In this document: positions 17,983-27,314 of the stretch, piece after piece | How positions within the stretch are numbered: position 1 is the stretch's first letter | Layout: the number at the start of each line of letters is the position of its first letter | Assembly (NCBI RefSeq): GCF_011762005.1 | Contig: NZ_JAASQU010000003.1 | Location: forward strand, 62,001 to 126,000 | Direction: 5' to 3' | Source of the DNA: Qipengyuania flava | GTDB lineage: Bacteria > Pseudomonadota > Alphaproteobacteria > Sphingomonadales > Sphingomonadaceae | DNA: 64,000 nucleotides | Notes under the pieces: generated by a model | The model's input: the letters and a program-made list of their open reading frames with translations, nothing else | Told to the model about the DNA's origin: nothing | Database searches by the model: none | Position numbers and translations under genes: made by a program

Positions 17983-20900
17983 TTACTTATGCAATGGCGC
18001 CGCACCGTCGCCCACGATCGCGAAGGCGGCCCAGTAGAAGGGATGCGAGGTGTCGCTGTCGTCCATCAGCGCCTGCTGCGAACGGCGCATTGCTTCGGCA
18101 AGCTCGGCGCCTCGATCGGCGGCGAAAAACCCGTCGACCAGCCGGGTGGTCGCATCGTAATCGTCGGGCACCGGCCAGTGGCTCGCGATCACCGTCCGTC
18201 CCCCGGCGCCGACGAATGCGCGCACCAGTCCGTCGAGCGCAAAGCCGCCCCCTGCGACACCGGCCTCGAGGCTCGCGCCGAGCGTGGCTGCTCCCGCCGT
18301 ATCGCAGGCCGACAGGATAACCAGATCGGCATCTATCTCCAGGTCGAAGATCTCGGCAAAGGACAGCAGCCCATCGGATTGCGCGTCTCCGAAGGAGGTG
18401 AGCAGTGCCGGCCGCGGCGGACATTCGGGCTGCGGCGCGGTAACCAGCCCGTGGGTGGCGAAATGCAGGATGCGGTATTCGTCGAGGTCCTTCATCGCGG
18501 AAACCGCCGTGTCGGTGAAGCGATCCCCGGTCAGGATTCGCTCTTCGGCACCGGCGGCTCCCAGGCTTCGCGCAGCAGTGTAAAGCTCGTCTGCCCGGAT
18601 CGGGTAATCCCAGATCGATGGCGACCATAGGCAGTCTGCACCTCCGGCAAGCGCAGAGCGCGTGCCCGTGGTGCCACGCGCTTCGGTCAGCGGTGTGTTT
18701 TCGCCGAAGCCGATATACTCGTGCTGTGCGGACGAACGCGGCGCATTGCGCGCATCGCGAAAAGCCGATGGCGAGACGGCTGTCGAGATCCGCACCGCTC
18801 GTCCGAGCCAATTGGTGCCGGTAAAGTCGTATTCGTCGCCGCCTTGGGTGATCCGTTCGATGTAGCGGTCGACGCTGTCGTCGTCGCGCACGAGGAGATT
18901 GGCCGGCAACCGCAACATCGCTCCGTCGGGTTCGAACACCAGGTGCCTCAAACTGGCCAATTGGTCATCGACGGGATCGAACAGCGAACGATAGAGCGCC
19001 CGCGATCTCTCGATGTCGAACGGAAAGGTCAGCGTCTGCCCGCCTTCGACATAGGCAATAGTGGCGCGCAATGCGTCGACTTCCTCTTCCAGTGCCTCCG
19101 GGTCTATGTCCAAACGGTAGGCGCGCGCGGAATCCGCGGTGGCAAAGACAGCAAAAATAGCACCTTCGAGCGTCGCCAGCTTGAGGTAACCCTCGTCCGT
19201 GCCGAGCGTGGCTTGCAATTCCTCCAGCGTTACGCGGCCATCCGACACCGCGCGAAACCGAGGATATTGGGCCAGCCTGTCCTGCAGCGCCAATTGCTCG
19301 CTTTCGAGCCCCTGCAAGGTTGCACGCTGCGAGAGCAATTGCTCGGCTGCCATTGGATCGGTTTCTGCCTGCCCTTCGATCAGCGCTATCCGGTTGCGGA
19401 GTTGCTCGACCGAGCGGCGCAGGTTCACTGCCTTGCGGAACAGTTGCGAGGCTTCATCGCTGCCACCCGACAATTCGCGTGCGAGAACGGCCTGCGTCTG
19501 GGCAAGGCCGGGGCGTTGCAGCAGCTGGCTGGCATGGAAAAGATCCGCTGCCGCCTCATCCTGCGCAACGCCGCCATCGGTCAACAGGTCGAAGAACGGC
19601 ACCAGCAGCCGACTGAGCGCGGCGGCGGGCTTGCCATCCACGGTGCCCACAAGCTCGCGATAGGTGGCCAGGGCGCGTTCCGTTTCGCCGCTGCGCGCGA
19701 GATATGCGGCCCATTGCGCCTTGCTGCTGAGCAGCGCGGGAGAGTTGGGATAGTTCGTCTCGAGCAAGCCGATCGCCTGCGCATGATAAGCTTCGACCGC
19801 CCCCGTATCGCCGCGCCCTTCGGCCAGATCGGCCAGCTCCCCCAGCACCTGAGCGCGCAACCACAAGATCGACCGCACCGATCCGTTCCGAACACCCGCC
19901 AGCTTTACATTGGCGGTGGCCAGATGGCTTTCGGCAGCGCTTCCGCGGCCGAGCAGGTTGAGCGCGGTTGCCTTGAGATACTCGGTCTGCCCGTCGAGCA
20001 ATTCGGCGCGTTCGAGGACGGTGAGCCCACCGACCGTGTCGAGCGCGCCCGGTTGTTCCGCCGCGAGGCGCAATGCCAGCGCATCGGAAATTTCGAGAGC
20101 TTCGAGCGCGTCACGCGATCCGGTACCGGAAGGAAGCGGACGATCGAGTATCTCGAGCGCCACGAGCGGTGCGTCGGCATTGAGAGCATCGATCGCTTCG
20201 TAATTGCGTAACAGGCGTGCGAGCACGGGGCTGCCGGATACTTCCCCGCGCACGCTGGAGAAGCCGCGAGCCGCTTCGGCATAATTGCCGAGGTTGGACT
20301 GCAGCAAGGCCGCGTTTAGCCGGGCCTCGACGGCATCGCCACCCTGCGCCATTGCTGCCGTCTCAGCGAAGAATTCGGCAGCCTCGGCAAAATCGCCGCT
20401 GTTGCTGCGCCGATAGGCTTCGGCGAGCAATGCGTCTTCCGCCAAGGCGCGGGCCTGCGCACGCGCGAACGCAACCGCATCATCGCTCTCGGTCAGCGGT
20501 ATCTCGACATTGCCTTCGACCAAACGGTCTTGGGCCAGCGCGACCAGACCAAGCCGTACCGCATCGGCATAGGCGGTAATCGCCTCGCCGGCATACAGTC
20601 TCCCATCCATCTCACCGGCGGCGAACACCCGGCGCGTGCCCATTTCGGGATCGGTGCATGCCGCGCTGGTCCCTGTGCCCAGCAGGTCCGGCAAGGCATC
20701 GCTGTCGGCCGCTTGGCAGTCAGCGTCGGGAAGAAGGCGCGTCGCCGCCTCGGCCAGATCGGCATTGCGCTGCACCCACAGCTTGCCGACCGGCGCGGCC
20801 GCATCGCGGCACACGATCGCATAGCTGCGATCGAACAAGCCTGCACCTGCTTCGGGTGGCAGGATCTGGGCCTCGCACAGGCCATTCGATCCGATCGGGA

Positions 20901-21021
20901 AACTGTCGGCATAGCTGATCGCGCGCGTGCTCTCCTGCGCCGGTGTCGGCACCGCGGTCAGCAGCATGGCTGCACCGCAGGCTGCAATCGCCAAGCCGCG
21001 CGAAAGCCTCGGGCTAGTCAT
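17983..21021 (-). CDS. exported TPR-CHAT domain protein (caspase-like fold)
   Basis: 1,012 residues. An N-terminal Sec signal (MTSPRLSRGLAIAACGAAML, cleaved about after PTPAQ) is followed by alpha-helical TPR-like repeats (about 180-560), a coiled-coil stretch (about 560-650) and a C-terminal CHAT domain (about 700-1005). The CHAT catalytic dyad is visible: His857 in LHFATHGLV and Cys906 in VILSACDTAGA. CHAT proteins are caspase/separase-like peptidases, so this is a candidate extracytoplasmic protease. Its start overlaps the end of the exoprotein gene by 8 bp, so it is made together with the secretion pair. Substrate unknown. Confidence 0.88.
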   Translation of the reverse strand: MTSPRLSRGLAIAACGAAMLLTAVPTPAQESTRAISYADSFPIGSNGLCEAQILPPEAGAGLFDRSYAIVCRDAAAPVGKLWVQRNADLAEAATRLLPDADCQAADSDALPDLLGTGTSAACTDPEMGTRRVFAAGEMDGRLYAGEAITAYADAVRLGLVALAQDRLVEGNVEIPLTESDDAVAFARAQARALAEDALLAEAYRRSNSGDFAEAAEFFAETAAMAQGGDAVEARLNAALLQSNLGNYAEAARGFSSVRGEVSGSPVLARLLRNYEAIDALNADAPLVALEILDRPLPSGTGSRDALEALEISDALALRLAAEQPGALDTVGGLTVLERAELLDGQTEYLKATALNLLGRGSAAESHLATANVKLAGVRNGSVRSILWLRAQVLGELADLAEGRGDTGAVEAYHAQAIGLLETNYPNSPALLSSKAQWAAYLARSGETERALATYRELVGTVDGKPAAALSRLLVPFFDLLTDGGVAQDEAAADLFHASQLLQRPGLAQTQAVLARELSGGSDEASQLFRKAVNLRRSVEQLRNRIALIEGQAETDPMAAEQLLSQRATLQGLESEQLALQDRLAQYPRFRAVSDGRVTLEELQATLGTDEGYLKLATLEGAIFAVFATADSARAYRLDIDPEALEEEVDALRATIAYVEGGQTLTFPFDIERSRALYRSLFDPVDDQLASLRHLVFEPDGAMLRLPANLLVRDDDSVDRYIERITQGGDEYDFTGTNWLGRAVRISTAVSPSAFRDARNAPRSSAQHEYIGFGENTPLTEARGTTGTRSALAGGADCLWSPSIWDYPIRADELYTAARSLGAAGAEERILTGDRFTDTAVSAMKDLDEYRILHFATHGLVTAPQPECPPRPALLTSFGDAQSDGLLSFAEIFDLEIDADLVILSACDTAGAATLGASLEAGVAGGGFALDGLVRAFVGAGGRTVIASHWPVPDDYDATTRLVDGFFAADRGAELAEAMRRSQQALMDDSDTSHPFYWAAFAIVGDGAAPLHK

Positions 21022-24000
21022 CGTTGCCCTCCCCATCCGTATTGCTATCGGTGGATTCGCTTCCCGTCGCACCATAGAGCGCAACATCACCGCCGCTCGC
21101 GACCGGATCATCGATCGCGCCTCTCTGTCCCGCCAGCGACGCATTGAGCAGTCCGGGGAAGTCTGCGCCGAACTCGACATTGCTGTCTTGCTCGCTCTGC
21201 TCGACCGGCGCCGCCGCCACCGGCGCGGTAGTCGTCACCGCAGTGGCGGGTGCCTGCTTTTCGACCTGTTCGAGCACCTCGTTGCGGCCATCGCTTGGCG
21301 GCGGCGGTGGAGGGGGCGGTGGTGGTGGCGGAGGTTCGTCACCGCCGCAGTCACCGGTATTGATGACGCAGTCGTTCAATTGCGACCCATCGGTGTAGCT
21401 CACCACGATGTTGTCGTCCGTCTGCACGCGATTGTATTCGACCAGGCCGAAGAACTCCTCGCCGACAACGGCATTGCCATCGGCATCGACCTGACGCCCG
21501 TAAGCGAACACGTCGATCGGATCCTGGCCGGGGAACTGGGTGCTGCCATCCTCGTCGAGGAAGCCCGCGATCGAAAGCTGGCCGCTGACCGTGATACCCC
21601 CCGGCTCTGCCGTGGTGCCCGTATTGCGCACCAGCAGGCTGCTGCCGATGTTGAGCGACACGTCGCCCGCACGCAGATAGCCCAGCGGATCGTTGCTTGC
21701 GTCGGCAGCGGTGGCCAGCACCTCGTTGCGTCCGGCGAAATCCACATCGTCGCGCAATTGCGCGATCGTATCCGTATCAGCCATCCAGAAATCGCCGCCG
21801 AAGAAGCGGAAGATGCCGGTCGGATTCCCCTGCTGGTCGAGGATCCCGATGCCGCCAGGCGTGACGATTTCGAGCCGCGAGGCACTGATCGAAAGCGCGT
21901 CGCTCGGGGCGGCATCGACATAGCCTAGCGTGCCTTCGACACGCGCTATCCCGCCCGCCTGGATAAACACCGCGGCAGTGCCGTCGTCGAGCGTGCCGGA
22001 GATGGTCATGTCACGGATGAGGATATCGTCCGAAGCGGAGCCATCGAAGGACGAGGAGAAATAGGCGGTTCCGGCCTCGATCCGTTCGAGCTCGGCCTGC
22101 GTGAGCGTATAACCCGCGGTTTCCGTGGTTCCGCCAAGCACGGTGGTCGCGCCATTGCCCACGACATCCAACCCCAGCAAATCTGCCCCGATGCGGGCAC
22201 CCGCGAGGATGTCCAGTTGCCGTGAACGAATGAATAGGCTGCTGCCGCCGAAACTGATCGTATTGTCGTTGTCGCCGGTAATCGTGACCCCGCCCTGGGT
22301 ATCGATGTATATTTGGGCGGTCGGCGCAACGATGTCAGGTCCGCCGATCAGCCCGCCCTGCCCGGTCTCGATATCGAGATCGCCCGTCAGCACGATATCG
22401 GCGAAACCGGTGATCGGGATGCTGCCGCCGACCGCGCTGATCCGCGAGCTGTCGCCTGCAGCGGCGCCGACCGCACCCGCAAAAAGCTGGGTGAGTGTCA
22501 TCGACCCGCCGTCCGCGAGAATGTCGAAAGCGCCCGCGGTCGTCGCGCCGTCGGCATTCATGTCGAGGAACGATGCCGTGAGGCTGCCCCCACTATCGGA
22601 CAGCGCGCGGGTGAGACCGCCAATGGCGTCACCTCCCGGGGTGCCCGCCGCGCTGAGCCCACCGGTCCCGCTCGCAGACAGGCGCACCGTGGCAAAATCT
22701 ATCTGTCCGCCGGCCTGGCTGCGCACATAGGCGAGTCCCCCGGTCCCGCTTCCCGCGGTCCCGCTGCCAAGCACTAGGCCGCCGAAGCCGTTGGCCGTGA
22801 CCGTTGCCGTCCCGGCAAAACTGCCGGTTCCGGCAATGGCGTCGAAAATGGCGATGTCGGCACTGCCTCCCATGCCGTCGCCGCCATCGCCGTCGATCGA
22901 CTGACCACCAAAACCGCTGGCATCGACATCGGCGGCGCCCGACACCGTCGTACTGCCGCCTTGCAGTCCGATAAACGCCGTGCCGCCCAGGCCGTCGCCG
23001 CCGGCGGTCTGACCGAGCCCACCATAGCCGAATGCGGTCGCCGAATAATCGCCGACTTCGATCATCCCGCCATCGCTTGTGACCATGCCAGCCTGGCCGC
23101 CGAACCCGTCGCCGCCGATCGCGCCGCCGCCGCCCTGCGCGTAATCGGTCAGGGTGATATTGTCGGCGGTCAGCAGACCGCCGCGGCTGGCGACCAGAAT
23201 GGCCCCGCCCCGCGCTTCACCGCCGATACCGGTGAGGATTTCCTCGCCGTCGACCCCGCCCGTGCCACCAAGCGCAAAGCTGAAGGCAGCAAGATCGCCG
23301 AAGGCAGCGCTTCCCAACCGCGGACCACCGTCCACGGGGTCGAACACACCGACAAAGACATCGCCGCCGAATGCCGCGCCCCCCGGTCCGCCGACAGCCC
23401 CGATCGGAGCATCGCCGCCGCTGCCGCCCAGGCCGATCGAATATACGCTGGTCGCACCGGCTACGAGGAGTTGGCCGTAATCGACATTCACATTGATGTA
23501 GCTGCCGGTTCCCTGGCCCGAATCGACGAGGCTCGCAAAATCGCTGCGTCCTCCCCGGCCGGTGCCACCAGCGCCCGCCGCGTTCTGGTCGCCATCGCCT
23601 GCGCCTCCATCGCCGCCCGCGCCCGATACGAACATGTCGAGCGTGCCCTGCACGCTCATGCTGGCATCCCGAAGGGCATCCCCTTGCACAAGCAACACCG
23701 CGGCGCCGCCATAGCCATCGCCGCCATCACCGCCCGGTCCATTGGCATCGCCGCCCTCGCCGTCCGCCACAATCGCGAGGCTCTGATCGAAACCGGCATC
23801 GCCCCGGGACACGATGACCCCGGCGATCCCACCATAACCATCACCGCCGCTGCCCCCGGACTGCCCGCGTCCACCCGAACCGCTGGCAAGGATGTTCACG
23901 GGCCCGCTGGCGGTCAGATTGCCGCCCGAAAGAACTATTTGCGCGCTGCCGCCCAGCGCTTCGCCGCCCAGCTGATTGCCATCGCCGCCTTCGGCCGACG

Positions 24001-27000
24001 CAGCGAGGAAGACCGCGGCCAGGCTGGCCGTCGCTTCTTCGCCAACTTCGACGCTTGCCGTACCGGCAAAGGCATCGCCGCCGATTTCACCCGCTCCGCC
24101 ATCGGCATAAGAAGTGAGATCGACATCGCCCGTGGCGTTGAACTCCGCACCCGCGACAACCCCGATCGCTGCCAGACCGCCGCGTCCGACACCGCCATTG
24201 CCCGTGCTTGATCCGCCACCGCGACCATTGCTGGCGAAATTGACCGCGGCGACGGTCGCGCTACCGTCGACATTGAGCGAGGCCTCGCCCCCAGTGCCGT
24301 CGCCACCATTGCCCGTCGATCCCGTGCCACCGTCGCCATGCGCCGAACTGGCGAGCGTATCGGCGATCAGCGTACCACCGACAACGCCGAAACCCGATGC
24401 GCCCCCCGTACCGTTTCCGCCGGTCGACCCATTGCCGCCGAGTCCATCGGCCAGAGTGGTGATATCGCCTGCGCTCACCAGAGAACCATTGGCGAAGACC
24501 GCGGCGAGGCCGCCAGTTCCGGCGCCGCCCAGGCCAAGGCCGGATGTGCCGGCGCCGCCTGCCCCGCCCGTTCCGTTGGCTTCGAGAATGAGCGCGTCGT
24601 AGATTGCTTGCCCGTCGCCGAGCGCACCGCTGCCCTGACCGGCAAACGTCCCCGCTTGTGCAGTTCCGCCAGTGCCGGCGCCGCCAGTGCCGCCCGCTTG
24701 GCCTGTGCCGCCGGTTCCGCCCGCACCGCCGAAGCCGTTGGCGACCAATATCGTCTCACCGCCGATCGAGAGCTCACCGGTATCGCGGCCGGCGATCGCG
24801 AAAGCGCCTCCCGAGCCGGGCGTGCCCTGGTAGGTTCCCCCGGTGCCGCTGCCTCCGGAGCCCGCTGCGATGGCGGCACCGTCGCCCGCGCCGCCAACAC
24901 CGCCGCGACCCGAGGCCAGCATGGTGGCGTCTCCCGCAATCGTCAGCCTTGCGCCTTCTTCCTCCGAGCCGTCAGCCTGGATATAGGCTGTGCCACCCAG
25001 CGCGTTGCCGCCATTCCCACCAAAGCCGACAGTGGCATCGCCGCCGATCGCATCGGCCGACAATTGTACCGAACCGTCGACTGCAATGGTGCCGAACATG
25101 GCATAGACACCCGCTTCGCCACCGGTGGCGTCGCCTCCCGACTGCCCATCACCGCCGCCAGCGATCGCTTCGAGTGTGGCGCTTCCGGTCAGCGAGATAT
25201 CGCCAATGCCTTCGGTGAGAATGAAGACACGTCCCCCCTCGCCCGAACCGCCTATCCCGTTTGCCGCCAATCCGTTCGCGCCTGTTCCGTGCGCGAATCC
25301 GGTGACATCGGCCAATGATATGGCCGCAGTATCGGTGGCGAAGACCTGGGCCAGCCCGGCAACGCCATCGCCACCCGAGCCGCCATCGCCGCCTGTCCCG
25401 CTTGCCGAAAGCGAGGTGAGGCCGACCACCGAAATGCTTCCACCCTGCAAAGCATTGAGAAGCGCGCTGCCACCCCCGCCTGACCCGCCCGTGTCTCCCG
25501 GACCGCCACCAAAGGCACTTGCGCCGCGGCCGCCGAAGCCTTGTGCATCGAGCGCAAGGCTACCGCCGAACAGAATGGTGCCGTCATCCGCCTCGACATT
25601 CGCGGTTCCGCCATTCCCCACGCCGCCGTCGATGATGCCCAAGGCCCCGTCGGCGTCTCCGCCGACGCCATTTGCGGAAAGCGTCACGTCGCCGGAAATG
25701 TCGACCAGGCCCCCGCTTTGCGCGGCCACGGTGCTCTGACCGCCGAAGGCGTCGAAGCCGCCCAAGCCTGCGGCGGATGCGCTCGTGTCGACCAGCAGCG
25801 TCCCGCCGATCTGCACCTGCCCGCTGTTCTGCGCGAGCAGAGTCGCGGTTCCGCCATTGTTGTCGCCACTCGCCGCGGCCAGATTGTCGTTCGCCTGTGC
25901 TCGCAGAACGACATCGCCGACTAGCGTCATCGTCGCGCCATCGGCGGTGACGTCGATCCTTCCGCCATTGGCCGCGCCGCCGCTCTGGAACGGCGTCGCA
26001 TTGGCGGTGAGATCGCCATCGAAGGTGAAGTTCGAACCCTCGCGCGCCGTGATGGTGATAGTTCCCCCGGTCGCCTCGCCCGACGCCGCGAAAGTACCGC
26101 GCGCGAGCAGATTGGTGGCTCCGTCGATGCTCAGATTCGTGCCGTTTTCCGCGATCAGGCTGATCGCCCGAGCGGCTTCGACGGTCAGGCCGTCGATGAA
26201 GGATACCGCCCCGCTGCCCGAGTTCACAGTGAATCGACCGGTCGCAGCAGCGAACACGCTGGCCGAGAAATCGCTGAGACCGGCAACACCGATCGACTCT
26301 TCGATCGCATCGGCATCGACAGCGCCGGTCGTGACATCGCGCCCGAAGACGTCGTAGCCCGCCGACAGGATGATATCGCCATTGTCGATCGTGGCGCTTA
26401 CCGCCGGATCGAAGCCAAGATTGCCGCTGAGCAGCAGCGATATCGGGTTGCTCGCCGCCGCCTTGCCGACGACGTAGATAACGTGATTGTCACCGGCGCC
26501 GACGCTTGCCGGGCCACCCGTGATGCCGGTGTGTTCGATTGCCGTCTCGACCCCGGTGCCCGCGGGAATCTCGATGTCGAACAGGCCGTTGTTATAGGTC
26601 AGATTGACCTGCTCGCCCGCGATATAGGCGGTCGAGCCGTTTACATAGGCTTCGCCTTGCATCGAGATCTGCGGTGCGGCCGCGACGAAATAGCTGCCCT
26701 CGGCCGACGCGTCGATCAGTGCATTGGCTTCGACCGTGATCCCCTCCGTCGCACCGGGAGAGCCGATAAGCTGTAGCGTTTCGCCCGCGGCAAAGCTGTC
26801 GAAACTGTCCAGGTCCGGATCGAGCGTTGTAAGCATCAGCTGACCGACATCGAAAACTGCAGTGCCGCCCACGAGAATGCCGGTCGGTGAATAGAAGGCA
26901 ACCATCCCGCCGGCCGTCAGCCCCCCATCGGCATCCTGCAGGCGCGAGATCACCGTTCCTGCAAAAACGGTCACGTCCCCGCCGGTTGTAGGAAGAACCC

Positions 27001-27313
27001 GATTGAGGATGGCGAAACCACCCTGCCCCGGGCTATCCTGGAAATAGGCGGTCGCGCCTTCAGGCAGGAAAGTAAGAGCGTTGCCGACCTGATCTTCGAA
27101 CGGGGTCCAGTCGACGACTGCGGTCGAAGAGGACACGGTGATCGTATCCTGTCCCGAGATCGTACGATCGATGTCCACCGTTCCACGGACGATTTCGGGA
27201 GTTGCGTTGAAGGCTTGCGCCTGCGCTTCGTCCGGCAGGGCGAGCACGGCTGCCATTGCGACCCCGGCCCCGCCCAGCAGCAGGGAAGTGCGGCGGTTGA
27301 TCGAAGGGAGCAT
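21014..27313 (-). CDS. very large two-partner secretion exoprotein (TpsA / filamentous-haemagglutinin-like)
   Basis: 2,099 residues. After a signal peptide (about 1-33, ending DEAQAQA) comes a TPS-type N-terminal secretion domain (about 35-170: ISGQDTITVSSSTAVVDW, then FLPEGATAYF). Most of the rest is a beta-helix-like array packed with Gly-Gly-x motifs such as GTGGDGGSGGDG, about residues 560-1560, then a less repetitive part. Near the C-terminus a run of 13 prolines precedes a QVEKQ segment. Such proteins are exported by the Omp85-like partner encoded just upstream and usually act as adhesins or surface fibres. No toxin domain is recognisable. It starts one base after the porin stop. Confidence 0.85.
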   Translation of the reverse strand: MLPSINRRTSLLLGGAGVAMAAVLALPDEAQAQAFNATPEIVRGTVDIDRTISGQDTITVSSSTAVVDWTPFEDQVGNALTFLPEGATAYFQDSPGQGGFAILNRVLPTTGGDVTVFAGTVISRLQDADGGLTAGGMVAFYSPTGILVGGTAVFDVGQLMLTTLDPDLDSFDSFAAGETLQLIGSPGATEGITVEANALIDASAEGSYFVAAAPQISMQGEAYVNGSTAYIAGEQVNLTYNNGLFDIEIPAGTGVETAIEHTGITGGPASVGAGDNHVIYVVGKAAASNPISLLLSGNLGFDPAVSATIDNGDIILSAGYDVFGRDVTTGAVDADAIEESIGVAGLSDFSASVFAAATGRFTVNSGSGAVSFIDGLTVEAARAISLIAENGTNLSIDGATNLLARGTFAASGEATGGTITITAREGSNFTFDGDLTANATPFQSGGAANGGRIDVTADGATMTLVGDVVLRAQANDNLAAASGDNNGGTATLLAQNSGQVQIGGTLLVDTSASAAGLGGFDAFGGQSTVAAQSGGLVDISGDVTLSANGVGGDADGALGIIDGGVGNGGTANVEADDGTILFGGSLALDAQGFGGRGASAFGGGPGDTGGSGGGGSALLNALQGGSISVVGLTSLSASGTGGDGGSGGDGVAGLAQVFATDTAAISLADVTGFAHGTGANGLAANGIGGSGEGGRVFILTEGIGDISLTGSATLEAIAGGGDGQSGGDATGGEAGVYAMFGTIAVDGSVQLSADAIGGDATVGFGGNGGNALGGTAYIQADGSEEEGARLTIAGDATMLASGRGGVGGAGDGAAIAAGSGGSGTGGTYQGTPGSGGAFAIAGRDTGELSIGGETILVANGFGGAGGTGGTGQAGGTGGAGTGGTAQAGTFAGQGSGALGDGQAIYDALILEANGTGGAGGAGTSGLGLGGAGTGGLAAVFANGSLVSAGDITTLADGLGGNGSTGGNGTGGASGFGVVGGTLIADTLASSAHGDGGTGSTGNGGDGTGGEASLNVDGSATVAAVNFASNGRGGGSSTGNGGVGRGGLAAIGVVAGAEFNATGDVDLTSYADGGAGEIGGDAFAGTASVEVGEEATASLAAVFLAASAEGGDGNQLGGEALGGSAQIVLSGGNLTASGPVNILASGSGGRGQSGGSGGDGYGGIAGVIVSRGDAGFDQSLAIVADGEGGDANGPGGDGGDGYGGAAVLLVQGDALRDASMSVQGTLDMFVSGAGGDGGAGDGDQNAAGAGGTGRGGRSDFASLVDSGQGTGSYINVNVDYGQLLVAGATSVYSIGLGGSGGDAPIGAVGGPGGAAFGGDVFVGVFDPVDGGPRLGSAAFGDLAAFSFALGGTGGVDGEEILTGIGGEARGGAILVASRGGLLTADNITLTDYAQGGGGAIGGDGFGGQAGMVTSDGGMIEVGDYSATAFGYGGLGQTAGGDGLGGTAFIGLQGGSTTVSGAADVDASGFGGQSIDGDGGDGMGGSADIAIFDAIAGTGSFAGTATVTANGFGGLVLGSGTAGSGTGGLAYVRSQAGGQIDFATVRLSASGTGGLSAAGTPGGDAIGGLTRALSDSGGSLTASFLDMNADGATTAGAFDILADGGSMTLTQLFAGAVGAAAGDSSRISAVGGSIPITGFADIVLTGDLDIETGQGGLIGGPDIVAPTAQIYIDTQGGVTITGDNDNTISFGGSSLFIRSRQLDILAGARIGADLLGLDVVGNGATTVLGGTTETAGYTLTQAELERIEAGTAYFSSSFDGSASDDILIRDMTISGTLDDGTAAVFIQAGGIARVEGTLGYVDAAPSDALSISASRLEIVTPGGIGILDQQGNPTGIFRFFGGDFWMADTDTIAQLRDDVDFAGRNEVLATAADASNDPLGYLRAGDVSLNIGSSLLVRNTGTTAEPGGITVSGQLSIAGFLDEDGSTQFPGQDPIDVFAYGRQVDADGNAVVGEEFFGLVEYNRVQTDDNIVVSYTDGSQLNDCVINTGDCGGDEPPPPPPPPPPPPPSDGRNEVLEQVEKQAPATAVTTTAPVAAAPVEQSEQDSNVEFGADFPGLLNASLAGQRGAIDDPVASGGDVALYGATGSESTDSNTDGEGNDD

Positions 27314-27314
27314 G

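Noticed and set aside
18721..20211. 496-codon frame opposite the CHAT gene
   Set aside because: Shadow frame; the minus strand has signal peptide, TPR repeats and CHAT dyad.
22961..24211. 416-codon frame opposite the exoprotein
   Set aside because: Arises from the repeated Gly codons; product is low-complexity Ala/Arg/Ile with no fold signature.
22600..26000. Regular short repeats that could be taken for a CRISPR array
   Set aside because: The repeats are codon-level Gly-Gly-x repeats in the exoprotein gene, without constant repeat length or unique spacers of fixed size.
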